A stretch of 64,000 bases of DNA from Capsicum annuum (GCF_002878395.1 NC_061115.1:156778257-156842256), one strand, 5' to 3'. Positions 22,120-35,099 are shown, counted from the stretch's first letter. The notes: generated by a model from the letters alone, not told the origin. Numbers and translations: made by a program.

Positions 22120-24186
22120 AAAGCAACATAGATATACATGAAGATTATACTAAAACTAAACACATAATAAGGAAACTTAAGAATTCATCAAATATGGATA
22201 TACAAATGCAATGCAATGTAATGTGGATGGGATGAATGGTAAAAGCCATCGCGTGACTTTCTGTATATACCTACTGAACCTATAGATCCCATGTTGGATC
22301 TATGGGGGTTCGCAACCCATATACTATATCTCATATCTTAATCTTAACTCAGCTCTCTGACTTGTGTTCACAAAGAGAGTTTTCATAAAAATGTCTCAAT
22401 TTCTTTCAAAAATAGTGTTCTCAATGCTACCGGTATATCATGAATGTATATGCATGGAATGAGGATGTAACACTCACAATCAACTCAATATGATGTTATC
22501 CAATCTATCAAACATGTATGTATCTAAGTGAGCCCAAAAATCAGCTCAATATGTCCATAATTCATGATCATCAACTCTAATTAGGCACCATCAGAATAAA
22601 TATCCATGTAAGACATCATTAATAACATATCAACCCTAAAATCAAGTATTTCCGTAATGATAAAGGCAATCAATGCTCGAACAAGCCCTATATTAGCAAA
22701 ATAAGCCCCTACACAAGCATCATATCTAGAAAAAAGGCTTTAATACACAAATATGGCCAATAAAATCAAATAAATCCCCCACACGGGCAACACACAATAT
22801 CAGATACCACAAGTATATAAAAATAGAGTACAGACCCACAGACGAGCATTCATAATAATAATATACTTAAAATATAAACCCTCTAGTTATTTTCCCCAAC
22901 CCATAGCAGCTTTACTTATTAATTAACTACCCAGCTCAATCTCAAATAATTTAAGCCATAACCTAAATCGAAGTGAAAAATTCCTGTCTAAAGTGCTTCA
23001 ACACGGAGTGTTTTCCTTATGAATGACCTCAAATTAACAACATTCAAATACAAAATCTACACATTAAAAGAAAACAACGATATCAAGAATGGGTTCGAAA
23101 AACAAGTTTGAAAATAAAAAGGGTAAAACCAAAATTTTATTTTAATAATACATTCTCCAAGGTTTTAAGAATACTAGAGAAAATCAAGATGATAACAGGT
23201 TAAATACAAGGTCCATTGAAGAAAACCCCTTTTTAAACTTAACTAATATAAACCCCAAATATCTATTTTGAAATCATGATTCAAAGGTATTTTGATAGTA
23301 TAATTGATGAAAAATAATGAGAATAAGATTTTGAAGTTTATCCAAGCTAAAACGGTGAAGAAATCCTTAAGAATCCCCCAAACTCAAAGGTCAAAGGTCT
23401 AATAATATAGAGCAAATGAGAAAATTAGACTTATAAATTATTTTAGCGATGGCCTCTTAAGTGGATAATTTACCGCTTTCGTGACTAAAAGGTCGCTAAA
23501 CCATCCAAGCCACTTTAGTCAACCATTGCTTAAGCGATGCACAGTCGCTAAAGAGGCTACTACTTACATGATGTCTGACCACTAAAGTGGCTATCGCTCA
23601 AGTGATACTAGGCTCCTAAAGCAGACCTTGGCCGCTTATGTGGCTATACCAGATAGTAGCACAATCAACAACTTGGCTAAAATGCCAAGTTTCTGATCGG
23701 ACCCTTAGGGATTTGTTTTGAATATTGTGAATGTATTTGAATTATTCTACTAGGCTATTTTTGATGTTCCAAACTTAATTGGGACACCAAATTTTTGAAA
23801 ATGGCTATTTTCACCAAATTAACCATTATACCCCTTTTTACTATTTTTCAAATGAAGGTTCAAAATACAAGACAAAGGTTTCAAACCCGAACCAACCAAG
23901 ATATTAACAAAAAATTGGCATTTTCGATTCATTTGTTGTGTCCAAATTACTGTTCGACATTTGGATCATCAAATGTTGGCCAAAGTTAACTATATGGCTT
24001 CTTAAGCCTCTAAAATCCATAAACTTGCACAAATCATTCCCAATCGTATTGAGAACAAGGACTACCATCCCCGAAACCTAAAATTAACTACCATCCCCGA
24101 AACCTAAAATTAACATGTAGCAATTATGAGTAAGGGCAAAATGGTCAACAAATAAATAGGAAAACTGACAAATTTAGGTCATTATA
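21774..24186 (-). repeat. Minus-strand LTR of a second Ty3/gypsy family, truncated
   Basis: The phrase gggtgagtatggtcaactt (21939) and the following 500 bp are shared with 28320-28700. The minus-strand start is placed at 24186 (tataatgacc), next to a gag leader on the other strand. The left end is missing at the junction with 21773. It contains a compound (TA)n(GA)n microsatellite and a block at 23445-23660 of recurring gcgat/cgcta motifs comparable to the CpG blocks of the other LTRs. No internal coding region of this element is attached. Confidence 0.65.
22066..22120. repeat. Compound microsatellite (TA)n(GA)n
   Basis: About 14 TA units are followed directly by about 11 GA units, inside the minus-strand LTR. 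This is a likely length-polymorphic site. Confidence 0.95.
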
Positions 24187-24289
24187 AAGTTAGTTTAGGA
24201 AATATTCCCTTCCTTTATATTCATTATCGTATGATAACGTTTGACTCTATTTACTCTCTTCTAATTCATACTTTATGTATTTCAAATAA
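24187..24289 (+). other. Leader remnant before the orphan gag
   Basis: The sequence tttaggaaatattccc and the CT-rich stretch after it resemble the leader between primer site and gag in the chromoviruses of this window (compare 678-757). The primer site and LTR of this element are missing, replaced by the minus-strand LTR that ends at 24186. Confidence 0.55.
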
Positions 24290-25043
24290 TGCCTCTATGA
24301 AGAAACAATAGATAGGGAAACAATCAGAATACAAATACACATACCCCAGCAATAACAATGTTATAAATGATGCCTCAATGACATATGGATATGGCTTATG
24401 CTATGATAGCAAAGTAAATTAGTAGGAAGTAGTTTTTGCTAACCAAAATGGTGGTCACTACTGGTCAAATTAGGGACTTTATTCACATAAACCAACCTGA
24501 GTTCTTTAGGTTGAAATTGAATGAGCGCGTGTAGAATTTTATTAATGAGGTGAAAAAGATTCTTCATATAATGCAAATATCTAAGGTTAAAAGGGTTGAG
24601 ATAGCTTCCTATCAGCTTAAGGATGTGTCTCACTTATGGTTTACTTAGTGGAAGGACAACTATGGTAGGAATGCAATTCTGAATGTATTAATGCCTTCCT
24701 TGATCAATTATTCTTGTAAGAGTTGAGGGAGGTGAAGGCTAAAGTATTCATGAACTTAAGGCATGGATCTATCTCAGTTAAGGAGAATGGCTTGAATTTC
24801 TCCTAGCTTTCCAAGTATGCTCTAGAGATAGTGGCTGACCCGAGGGCTAAGTCAAAAAATTTTATTTTTGGAGGTTCTAACATAGTTAAGAAAGAGTGTA
24901 GGATTGCTCTGTTTATTGGAGATACAAATATCTCTAAGTTTATGACCAATACCAAACAAATTGAGAAAGAGACATTAGAAAGGAAAGAAAGGGAGAACTA
25001 GGGGGTTAGAATAGGTAATTTTGAGTATATCCAGTAGCGGTCC
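24290..25043 (+). pseudogene. Orphan gag fragment of a plus-strand Ty3/gypsy element
   Basis: It starts with ATG 24290 (MPL, stop, then RNNR and an N/Q-rich stretch), then from about 24470 shows the gag core: IRDFIHINQPEFFRLKLNE, EVKKILHIMQ and VKRVEIASYQLKDVSHLW, later broken by frameshifts but still traceable to about 25020. It is framed by LTR sequences on the opposite strand on both sides, so both the 5' LTR and everything downstream of gag have been lost or displaced. Confidence 0.75.
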
Positions 25044-27543
25044 TTTCACGGCCCAACCACAGGATCATACAGACACCCAATTTAGCCACCTATATAGGAG
25101 AACCCCTACCACCCATTTTAAATATACCAAGAAGTGAATAAGTAAATAGTAAAATTCCTTATTTGTATAATTAGTTTAACAAACTGTAGATACAACTAAA
25201 AACTTTTCCTAAGGAACAAGTTATAACTGGTACAAGAGCTACTAAGAAGAGATACAAAATTGTACACACAACTTAGCTTCCACCATAGGAATAGTCATAA
25301 AATTTGTTGGAGATCTTTTCCGTGCCAGTCATAACAAAACTACTGATCTTGCAACTGGACTATATCCCAGAAAAGGGTATAGCAACAGTAGGATAAGGAT
25401 AAACAAAATGTACTAGTAAGCATCATCGGACTGTCCAAATTAAATCATAGAAAATATCACATAAATATTTGGAAATAAAACATACAAATTAAAATTCCTT
25501 AGCCAAGATCTTCCATTATATTAGTTCCTTAACATCTTTGGATTTACTAGCCTTATCATTGAGAACAACTTTCCTTTATCATTGTCAACCCTAATCTCTA
25601 TCTATCAACTATTCCATCAAGTCAAACCTTATTCCATAAGAACCTATGAGTTCTACAATACTCAACCCTAAGATTTCTTATCCTTATCAGTTCATCATGT
25701 AGGACCCATGTAATACTTAACTTTGTTCCACTGATATGATTAAGTATTAACACCCTAGCATCTTTAGGTTCATTTGAGGCTATGAAAATTAAATAGCAAG
25801 GCAGTAACAACCTGCCTTCCCAATCTCAACTGCAATAACCCATAGACCAGCGACCATATACTTGTCACAAGCACAAGCATGAACACCTATTAGGTAGCCT
25901 TACTTTAAGTTTGTGACACTTAACCTTATTCAACAATAAAGAATTCAGTTACTAGAAATCAATATGGATATAAAGTCAATTCATGAACATGGCAACCAAC
26001 AATATTCCAAGTCAACAGTCATATATCAAACAATTATATCATCCATGTCCAATTATATAAGTAAACAGAAAATGTAGAGTTATGCCATGCAATTAAATTT
26101 ACACCACTCAAGGATCCATTCAAACAACAAGTATGAGAATAGTAATAAATCTCAATTTGCATAAGTAAACCAAATACATCAAATAAGCACATAAGATTGG
26201 TTCACTCAAGGAGCCAATATAACAAAAACTTAAACCCACTCCACAACCAATATAACAAGTCACCATTTAAACTTGGTTCACTCAAGAAACCATCACTCTC
26301 ATTAATACCTGTAAACACATGCTAAGGGTTTTATGGTCGCCTTCTATCTATGATCTACAGTGGATGAGCTACTATCAATACCATAGGATTTATATTATTA
26401 TTATAATATTAATAATAAAATAATATAAATCATAAAAAGATGTCCAAATACCAATACATCCCATAATAAATATAGTAATCACCGCAATCACAACAATAAT
26501 GATACCAACAATGACACTTGTAAAATCAATAAGCTTTTCATATAAATTCATTTCATGTGATTAACACTTAGGATATCAAATAGACATTCCTTTTCCTCGA
26601 TCATGCATTTTAACATGCAATATAGAGGAACAATTATCATACACATATAAAGCAAGTTAGGTTTCAAGTATATTAAACCACCACCTGCAGTTAGTACTTA
26701 TGATCCATGCAACGATACACCCCAACCGTTCATCCTAACATTGTTAGTTTTTCAATTTCCTATTTCTCTGGTTACGATGATGTATTCTTTAGGATCCACC
26801 AAATCTGACCACAATTTAGGCGTTTGCTAACCTCTAACCTAATTTTCAAGGTACAATCCATTTTTAATCATATAAGGATGAACAACAATAAGAAAAAACA
26901 TAAATTATTGATAATTTTTAATATCACTAATGACAATAAATTTCAACCCCAACAACCAAGGTTTTGTCCTATTTATCCATGCCAATAGTATTTTGAAGGC
27001 CGAAGCATGAAACATTCCATCAATCAACGTTATTCTTATACTTTCAAGCCTATATCTAAACTAATAAGTTAAACCTAGCCTAGTTAGACGCCAAGAAACT
27101 TCTTTGGAGGCATAAATATGAGCTTCTGACTCTGTACTTGTGAATTCTATCATAGAATCTATGAGAAAACCATGGTTTTTATCACATTCAAGCAAAATAT
27201 CTTCTCTCTATTGCTCCAGATCTATAATTGTAACACTAGGAGGGGTTTAAGAGCAAACCACGTCCTTTTTACAACTTAAGAGGAGTAAGAAAAGTTTTAA
27301 AATCTGGCTTAAGTTTCAAGGCTTGTCATCCCGCTATAGTGGCATGTAGGCCGCTATGATGGTGCTACTATAGCGGGAAAATTCTCGTTATAACAGGATG
27401 TGTTAGCCCAACCTATGATTTCAAATTGTAAAATTTTAGCCACGTTGTCCCATATAAGGTCGAGATTGAATTTTCAAATATCTACGTAACCCATACCCAT
27501 AATGAGTTGTACTTTAATAACAATGGAATAGGTTGTTATGACA
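25044..27543 (-). repeat. Minus-strand LTR of a third family (related to 56796-59969)
   Basis: Its left edge reads tttcacggcccaac, a decayed form of the TGTCACGACCC edge seen in other minus-strand LTRs here. It shares the order of short phrases aataggagaa, aactggtacaagagc and gcatcatcgga with 56796-57200. The right edge is placed at the ggttgttatgaca motif, comparable with ggccattaca at 59969. A perfect 11-bp dyad flanks 27330-27377. No internal region is attached, so it may be a solo LTR. Confidence 0.55.
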
Positions 27544-27910
27544 GACATTAATTTACTCGTCGGTCACCCCAGAACAATCATGATAAGGAGAGAAATGTAT
27601 GAGCCTTTATTGAACCTCAACGCCTTCTCAATGATAGTATATTTACAGATTTTAAATAAAATACCAAATTTTTGTTTCCTTGGTGCACTAAATTTCAAAC
27701 CGTATTTTATTAGTGCTATGCTCCATCAAGGAATATCCCTTAATTACAAGTTTCATGAGGCTAAGTATAGAAAAATATTTTTAAGCACATAAGGTATTCA
27801 AGGCATCTCAATATCTCAAAATGTCAATAACATAATGGATGAAAATTTTCTGTACTCCAAAAGACTGGATTATGTATAACAAGAATATTTCTGCCGTAAC
27901 ATCACTATAG
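27544..27910. other. Unassigned sequence between two LTRs
   Basis: AT-rich sequence with a short open frame (27538-27792) that shows no domain or composition I can relate to a protein. It could be interior or flanking DNA of either neighbouring LTR. Confidence 0.4.
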
Positions 27911-28903
27911 TTGGTGTCACAACCCTAAAATTTCGGCCATGATGAACCTACTTCAGTCTAGCCTTAGTAGGTAAGACAACTCCCACAAAAAGTAAGGAAA
28001 GATCAATAAGAAGGAAATAAAGCCATAAAGATGAGACTGCCAAAATAAAGTCAGGCCATAAAATGTATATAGCATAAGATCCAAAGAAAATACAATCGAA
28101 TCCCAAAATAAGGTGTCATAAGTGATAAGAGCATCAAAATATGAGACTTTATATGTAAACATACTACATAAGTCCATCTCTGATAGTGAATAAAGACATA
28201 AACTAGAATATAAAGGGGTTCGAAGTAAGCTTCAAACTCATGGCTGCCCAGTATCTCAAATATCAAATCTTAATGCACGAATCAGCTATCGTGGGTTGTA
28301 CTCATAACAAAATATGCTTTAAGTAGGCATAGTTGGGGTTAGTATGGTCCACTTCTACTTAGTAGGTATCACAGGCTGATTGAGAAAAGTAGAAAACTAT
28401 ACAAATAAAATATACTACGAGTATGTCAATCACAAATAAAAAAGTTCCCAAACGGTAGCCTCACCATTTCTGGTAACAGTTCTAAGATATAAAAACAATT
28501 AAGGAAACTAACTACACAATAGAAACACATAAGGATATACACAACAATATAAACAATGCAATGCAGTGAAATAAGGATGGGATGATGATGAAAATAATTT
28601 ATTGCATGCTTTTTATATACACCTTCTGATTCTCCATGCTTCAAGACAGGACCCATGGGGGGTTTACAACCCGTATAAGTTCATATTCTCAATCTAATAG
28701 CTTAACTCACTTCTTTGTCTAGTTTTCACAGATCAAGAATTTTATAAAGTATCTTATTCACCTCTCTGATTATTGTTCACAAATCAAGGATTTTATAAAA
28801 TATCCCATTCACCTCTCTTCCTATTGTTGTTAGATCAAGGGTTTTATAATATGTTTCCTAGTGATATCAATAACTCATGAATTTTATATTACAAATGAAA
28901 ATG
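27911..28903 (-). repeat. Minus-strand LTR fragment, same family as 21774-24186
   Basis: It begins tgtcacaaccctaaaattt, the terminal edge of this LTR type (plus-strand view), and shares several hundred bases with 21930-22400. It is cut at 28903 by the TGTCACG edge of the next LTR. Near its right end (28726-28850) a unit of about 58 bp containing cacaratcaaggattttata is repeated three times in tandem. Confidence 0.65.
28726..28850. repeat. Triple tandem repeat of about 58 bp
   Basis: Three diverged copies of a unit combining a Ca-rich phrase (cacctctc), ttgttcacaratcaa and gattttataaa follow one another inside the LTR fragment. It is a local duplication, not present in the copy at 22380. Confidence 0.7.
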
Positions 28904-31296
28904 TGTCACGACCTGACCCCAGACCTGGTCGTGATGGGGATCGCAAGCCCACCATGGATCTGAGACCATCCCTTTAGCCTAATCTCAAGAGCAAAATAAT
29001 AATAATAATAACAATGCGAAAGATAATTAAATAGTAATAAGAAGATGAATAAATAACTCAAAAGAAGACTAAGAGTCAAAACAACAACAAACCAACACTT
29101 GTCCACGAAAGCCTCTAAAAACCAAAATAACATCTAAGTCAGGACATACCCAGACTATGACCAAACAAAAGATTCCAATAGTACTAAGTCAATAAGGAAA
29201 GAATAATCTAATGATATCGTCTTCTGAAGAATGAAATCTCACCACTTCATAATAACTCAAAAGTCGTGCTAATCTGCCTAACACTGCATAGGAGAAATAT
29301 AAAAAACTTCGAACCTTACATCATGAAATGATGAAGAGTCCTAGGATGATCAGTGGGAAAAGCACTGCATGTAACTTAGGGAAAGTGATAACATAATTCT
29401 ATGTCTAAATAATGAAGAAATAAGGGCTGAAAGGCCATAAGGTTCAAAACTGATCAACATCTAATAAAACCATATCTTAATAATGTGGTACGACAATACC
29501 AAAACTAAAACAATGTCTAAAAATATCTAGTCTAAAAACACTATAGTTTGAAAGCCTCTAAACTATCTGAATAAGGAGTTGATGGGACATGTCCCCACTA
29601 ACACCAACTACTAAAATAAACTAAGAAATAAGGAAATAAAGTAAATAATCATGTCCTCGAAAGATGAGGACTCACTGCTAACTCTGACTACTGAGACTGG
29701 AATGCTACTGATGCTCTGGAGCTCGTGCTTTTGAATCTATGGTATAAGACACCATAGCGCAAATGTGTTACTACTTTGAATGTACTGGTATGCATGGAAG
29801 TTAGGCTGAATGTATGGGGTTCATATGCATGAACAATACTTGCTAACTGACTAATATGAACGTGAAAATACATGCATGAATATGTCATAACTGTATCTAA
29901 GATCGTGATAACATGAATTTACTTATAACTAACATGACTGATAATAGAATTCTGATGACTGATATAATTGATGACATGAGTGATTGTATTTGACAGTCCT
30001 GAATTTGATGGAACTAGCTGAGTTTCATACTATTCTGAGTTGACTCTATCTGACAGTCCTGAATTCTATAGAACTATCTGAGTTCTATTACTGAGAATGA
30101 ATGACTGTATCTGACAGTCCTGATTCTATAACTGAAATTGTCAAAAGTAGTTATCTAACCGACATGCCCCTAATATGCCATTATGGCTGAGTTGGGGTCC
30201 AATCTGTAATACCAATTGGAAAGGTGCCAATACCGCGCCACTGGTAAGGACAAGCTGTGAGTGAACCTTCTCTGACAATGTCCCCAAAAGAGAACGGTGG
30301 GGCCCTCATCTGACAGTGCTTATCCACCTCATCAACCCTCATCTGACAGTGTGAATGTCTCAACGTATGCTAACTACATAGTTTTGGAATGCAAGGATGA
30401 CTTCTAAGAATCACACCCTCATCTGACAGTGTTTGTTCTCATCCTTGGGTTCACTCGATGCCAATTCCTACTCCTCTCTAAATAGACACTGATCATGGAT
30501 TATTGAACTGAACTGGACAGTATTAACTGAGTTTTGTTGACTGACGGAATAGTATTGAGATTACTGTATTACTGAGTTTTCCTGAGTCATATGACTGACT
30601 GAGTTCTATGGATCATGGATTGACTGAGGATATCGTGAAAAATGACACAAACTCTAGGCACACAGCTATATTTTTTGGGTACAAGTTACCCCAGGACTCG
30701 ATAGAAGGAAACTGACAAAGCATGACTTTCTTGAGTACAGGACCAACATCAATAATACATAATTCATTGGCTAAGACATTTCATCAAACACTTGACATAC
30801 ATAACTTGTACATGAATAGAGATTTCATACTATCATACTAGTATGGCACTTTTCCTTCACATAGGCATTTACTCAAATATAGGGGGAGCATGCTATGGTT
30901 ATACAATCATCAACACATCTAATAATCAAGGATACATCAATCAACTTGTGAATTGAAGGGTTTATCATCACTTTTTAATTCAATCAAATTATGAACATTC
31001 GTAAATATACAAATCTTTGATTTTGAAAAGAGATTCTTGAGATTCATGGGTGAAAGAGACCCATTAATCAACACATAACATACCTTAGTTCTTGATTTAG
31101 CGAAGATTGACGAAGAGACTTTCTTGAAATTGAATCCCTAATTGAAACCCTAGCTTGTTCTTGAGAGAAAATTGAGGGAACCTAGTATATTTTTTGTTCC
31201 AAATAGCTAAATCTCATGTTAAAGGGATTAAATAGGGGTGGAAATTGAACCTTTTAACCCTAGACCCTTTTAGTTAGGAAACTTTAGGGTATTACA
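28904..31296 (-). repeat. 3' LTR of the minus-strand chromovirus, possibly chimeric
   Basis: The minus-strand start TGTAATACCC at 31296 directly follows the polypurine tract. From 29405 it is colinear with the 5' LTR (36630 onward, with one unit of the duplicated block). 28904-29400 begins TGTCACGACC and has no counterpart at 36514-36630. TGACAGT motifs recur at about 29990, 30050, 30110, 30311, 30343 and 30424. The minus-strand AAGGTATG at 31079-31087 resembles a splice donor. Confidence 0.75.
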
Positions 31297-31312
31297 ATAT
31301 CTCCTCCTTGGG
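31297..31312 (-). other. Polypurine tract of the minus-strand chromovirus
   Basis: The minus strand reads AAGGAGGAGATAT immediately before TGTAATACCC, after the family phrase aaggatgaatgttccc. It is a good match to the polypurine tract at 19452-19464. Confidence 0.8.
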
Positions 31313-31749
31313 AACATTCATCCTTGAATGAGACTGACTGAGAGGAGAGAAATGATAAGGCGAAGTACATACTGAACATGAACATTAAAACATGACTACA
31401 TAACTGACATTTTTGAGATTCATACTGAGCATGAATATCTGAAGCATGATTTCATCACTGAGTTGATGCATAAATGCATGATTGAGTGTACTGATAAGCT
31501 GATCACATATATCTGATATGTAAATACATAACTGAACTAACTTATGAATACATGACTGAGATTTCTACTAACTGAGTCTTCTCATAAGGAGAATGCATGT
31601 CTGATGCGTGAACGTATAACTGATCACATATATGAACATATGATTGAATATGCAATGGTAAATGGATACCAAGTTATAAAAAGGGAATCTGAGCATGAAA
31701 CTAGTTTGTAACTGAAATTTGAACGTGAAACTGAAAAGCTTAAGGAGAA

Positions 31750-32220
31750 CTACTACCTTGAGCTAGATCTGAGTTAGCGGAGAAGAGGTAAGGATACTTG
31801 GTACGCATGTATGCTTCTGATTCCTAATTAGCTCCCTCAACGGACTGATTCTGCCAAAGAACTTTGACTAGAGGGACTTCTTTGTTCCTCAGTCTATGAT
31901 TCTGGTAGTCTAGAATTTTGACTTGAATCTCCTTATAAAAGAGGTTGTTCTGAACATCTATGCTCTAAATAGGGACTACAACTGCTGGGTCACCTATACA
32001 CTTTTTAAGCAAAGAGACATGGAAAGACTAGATGAACTAAGGCTAGATCTGAAGGCAATTCGAGCTCATAAGCTACCTTGCCGAAGCGATTGAGAATTTT
32101 AAAGGGACTGAGCTTTCCCTTCTTGTCGAACCTCTTCACTCCCTTCATGGGAGAGATATTTAGATAGACATAATCACCAACCTCAAACTCAAGATCGTTT
32201 CTACGTATATCTGTATAAGA
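31750..32220 (-). pseudogene. Integrase C-terminal and chromodomain-like tail (broken)
   Basis: Several frames together retain KVSPMKGV-like text near 32130, the GPY/F surroundings near 32040-32110, and near 31790-31880 the VLWQNQSVEGANWE and RTKYPYLFS chromodomain-type residues. Stops and frameshifts are frequent, more so than in the integrase core next to it. Confidence 0.7.
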
Positions 32221-32226
32221 CTTCTA

Positions 32227-33120
32227 TCAGCTCTGAGTAGCCCGAAGTCTTTCTCCGATCAAATGGACTTTCTCTAAGGCATCGAATACCAAGTTAGGTC
32301 CTATCACCAAGGCCTCACTAACTTCAAACCAATCGATTGGACATCTACATCTCCTACCATAGAGAGCTTTAAATGGAGCCATCAAAATACTGGAATGATA
32401 GCTATTATTGTATGCAAACTCAATCAAAGGCAAGTGGCCATCCCAACTACCCTGGAAATCAATTGCACACGCCCTTAGCATATCTTGTAAGGTCTAAATG
32501 GTCCTTTTTGCTTGACCATCTGTCTGAGGATGAAAGGTTGTACTGAGATGAAATTGGGTACCAAGACCCTTTTGGAATGCTTTCCAGAAATGAGATGTGA
32601 ACTGGGTACCTCTGTCTGAAATAATGAATAATAGAATACCATGTAATCTAAGCAACTCCCTAATGTAGAGTTTGGCGTAATCCTCGGCTGAATAAAAGGT
32701 ATGAACTGGAAGAAAATAGGCTGATTTGGTCATTCTGTCTACAATGAACCAAACTGAATCATGTTGGCAATGAGTACAAGACAAACCCATCACAAAGTTC
32801 ATGTTCACTTTTTCCCACTTCTAAGTAGGAATATTGAACTCCTGCATAAACCCACTAGGCTTTTGATGCTCTATCTTAACCTGTTGACATGTAGAGTACT
32901 TAGCCATAAACTCTACAATATCTCTCTTCATCCTACTCTACCAATAAATCTCCTGCAAGTTGCGATATATCTTTGTGGCCCCTGGATGAATAGATTAGCA
33001 CGCACCATACACTTCTGCAAAAATTTGCTGCCTTAAGTCATCTACACCTGGAACACAAAGACGACCCTGACAACGCAATACACCATCTCCCCCTTATGAG
33101 AAAACCTCTAATTTATGGTC
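32227..33120 (-). pseudogene. Integrase core of the minus-strand chromovirus (inactivated)
   Basis: The open block 32494-32808 carries MNFVMGL (first catalytic Asp replaced by Asn at 32797-32799), DSVWFIVDRMTKSAYFLPV, and IISDRGTQFTSHFW with the second Asp intact. Then FHPQTDGQAK has Lys (32506-32508) in place of the catalytic Glu. One stop separates it from the next block 32227-32481 ([37 protein letters not shown]). The zinc-binding region lies at 32870-33020. Two of three catalytic residues are lost, both by changes compatible with G-to-A transition. Confidence 0.86.
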
Positions 33121-33299
33121 CTTAACTACCTCTTTCAACTTGACTAAACTAGGGTCTCTATTTTGCTTTTCTTTCACCCTAGAAACTAGAGATAATTCTG
33201 AACTACTCTGACCCATATGTCACCCTCCTCTAAATCGACTAAGAGAACACCTAGTTTGGCAAGCTGATGGACTTCCTAAGCTAACTTCTTCTTACTGTC

Positions 33300-34186
33300 C
33301 TCGACATGAGTAACACTACCCATAGACAGTCTACTGAGAGCATCGGCCACTACATTAGCCTTGGCCTGGATAATAAAGGACACTCATGTCAAATTTTTCA
33401 AGAGCTCCAACCACCTTCTTTGATGAAGATTGAGATATTTATGATAAAATAAATACTGAAGGCTCTTATGATCTGTGAAAACATCTACATGAACTCCGTA
33501 TAAGTAATGCCTCCAAATCTTTAAGGCAAAAACCACGGCTACTAACTCAAGATCATGAGTAGGATAATTTTTCTCATGGGGTTTAAGTTGTCTGGAGGTG
33601 TAGGATATGACCTTACATGTTGCATGAGGACATAACCCAAACCTACACTGGATGTATCACAGTACAGTACAAATCCATCTGGAAGAGCTAAGACTGGGCC
33701 TAAGGTGAGTCAAGTCTTCAACTCCTAAAAGCTCTTCTCGCAAGGATCTGACCACTAAAACTTGACTTTCTTCTGAGTCAATCTGGACATAGGGGATGAA
33801 ATAGACGAAAATCCTTCAACAAACTATTTGTAATAGCCATCCAAACCCAAGAAACTTCTGATGTCTGATGGAGAGATAGGTCTGAGCCAGTTTCTTACCG
33901 CTTTGGTGTTTTGAGGATCTACTCTAATTCCATCACCGGGAATGATATGGCTAAGGAATGCTACTGACCTTAGCCAAAATTCATACTTACTGAATTTGGT
34001 GAACAATTGATGATTTTTGAGAATTTGAAGTACAATTCTGAGATAGTCTGCATGATTACGCTCACTGCGAGAATAGACCAGAATATCATCTATAAAGACT
34101 ATAACGAGCATGTCCAAGTACTGCTTGAACACACGATTTATCAAGTCCATGAAAGTTACTGGGGCATCAGTAAGACCAAAGGACAT
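33300..34186 (-). pseudogene. Reverse transcriptase C-terminal half and RNase H
   Basis: Block 33824-34186 keeps the catalytic FIDD intact at 34085-34096, preceded by [19 protein letters not shown] and followed by [13 protein letters not shown], the [12 protein letters not shown] connection motif and [13 protein letters not shown] stop at 33821-33823 separates it from RNase H ([11 protein letters not shown] near 33650, ASRQLKP-like near 33590, and the ADALSRLSMGS motif near 33310-33350). The polymerase site itself is undamaged. Confidence 0.85.
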
Positions 34187-34258
34187 GACTAGGAATTTGA
34201 AGTGACCATATCGGGTATGGAAGGCTATTTTTAAAATATCACATTCTCTAACTCTGAG

Positions 34259-34951
34259 CTAATGATAGCCAAATCTAAGGTCTATCTTAGAGAAATAACT
34301 GGCACCCTGAAGTTGGTCAAACAAGTCATCAATTCTGGGGAGAGAATACTTGTTCTTGATCGTGACTTTATTGAGCTGACGGTAATCAATGTACATTCTG
34401 AAAGAACCATCTTTCTTACACACGAATAAGACTGGTGCACCCCATGGGGACACACTGGGTCTGATGAATCCGTTATCTAAGAGATCCTTCAACTGCTCTT
34501 TCAGTTCTTTGAGTTCTACTGGTGCCATTCTGTATGGTGGAATAGATATAGGTTGAGCATCTGAAAGAAGGTCAATGCCGAAGTCTATTTCCCTTTTGGA
34601 AGAAATTTCTGGAAGATATTCGGGAAAGACATCTGAATATTCACTCACTACTGGGACTAATTCAAGACTGAGAGTTTCAGAACTAGTGTCCTTAACTCGA
34701 ACAAGATGATAGACACATCCTTTAGATAACATTTTCCATGCCCAAAGGTAGGAAATAAGCTGACCTTTGAAAACTAAAGTACTACCCCTCCACTCTAGAA
34801 TGGGTTTATTCAGAAACTGAAACTGGACTATTTTATTTTTATAGTCGACTGTGGAATAGCAGGAATAAAGCCAATCCATGCCGAGAATGACATCAAAATC
34901 AGTCATCTCTAATTCGACTAAATCTTTTAAAGTAACTTTTTGAAATATCAT
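34259..34951 (-). pseudogene. Protease C-terminal half and reverse transcriptase N-terminal half
   Basis: This is the longest open frame of the window (230 codons). It runs from the protease motif [19 protein letters not shown] through the linker ([36 protein letters not shown]) into the fingers and palm: [50 protein letters not shown] and [14 protein letters not shown]. It ends at a TAG (34259-34261) where relatives have a Gln codon, so it is separated from the catalytic block by one nonsense change without a frameshift. Confidence 0.88.
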
Positions 34952-35099
34952 AACTGGGCATTTCCTGTATACCCGGCATGCTATGATAGTTTTACCACTG
35001 GGGTAGAGATTAAAAAGGGCTTTGTTAGAATTTCGGGACTGATTTTAAAATTAACTTCTATATAGGGAGTGACAAAAGACAAGGAAGCTTCTGGATCTA

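Noticed and set aside
29990..30430. CRISPR-like array of regularly spaced TGACAGT units
   Set aside because: Spacing is irregular, units are partial and diverged, and the sequence is a plant LTR. Tandem LTR structure explains it.
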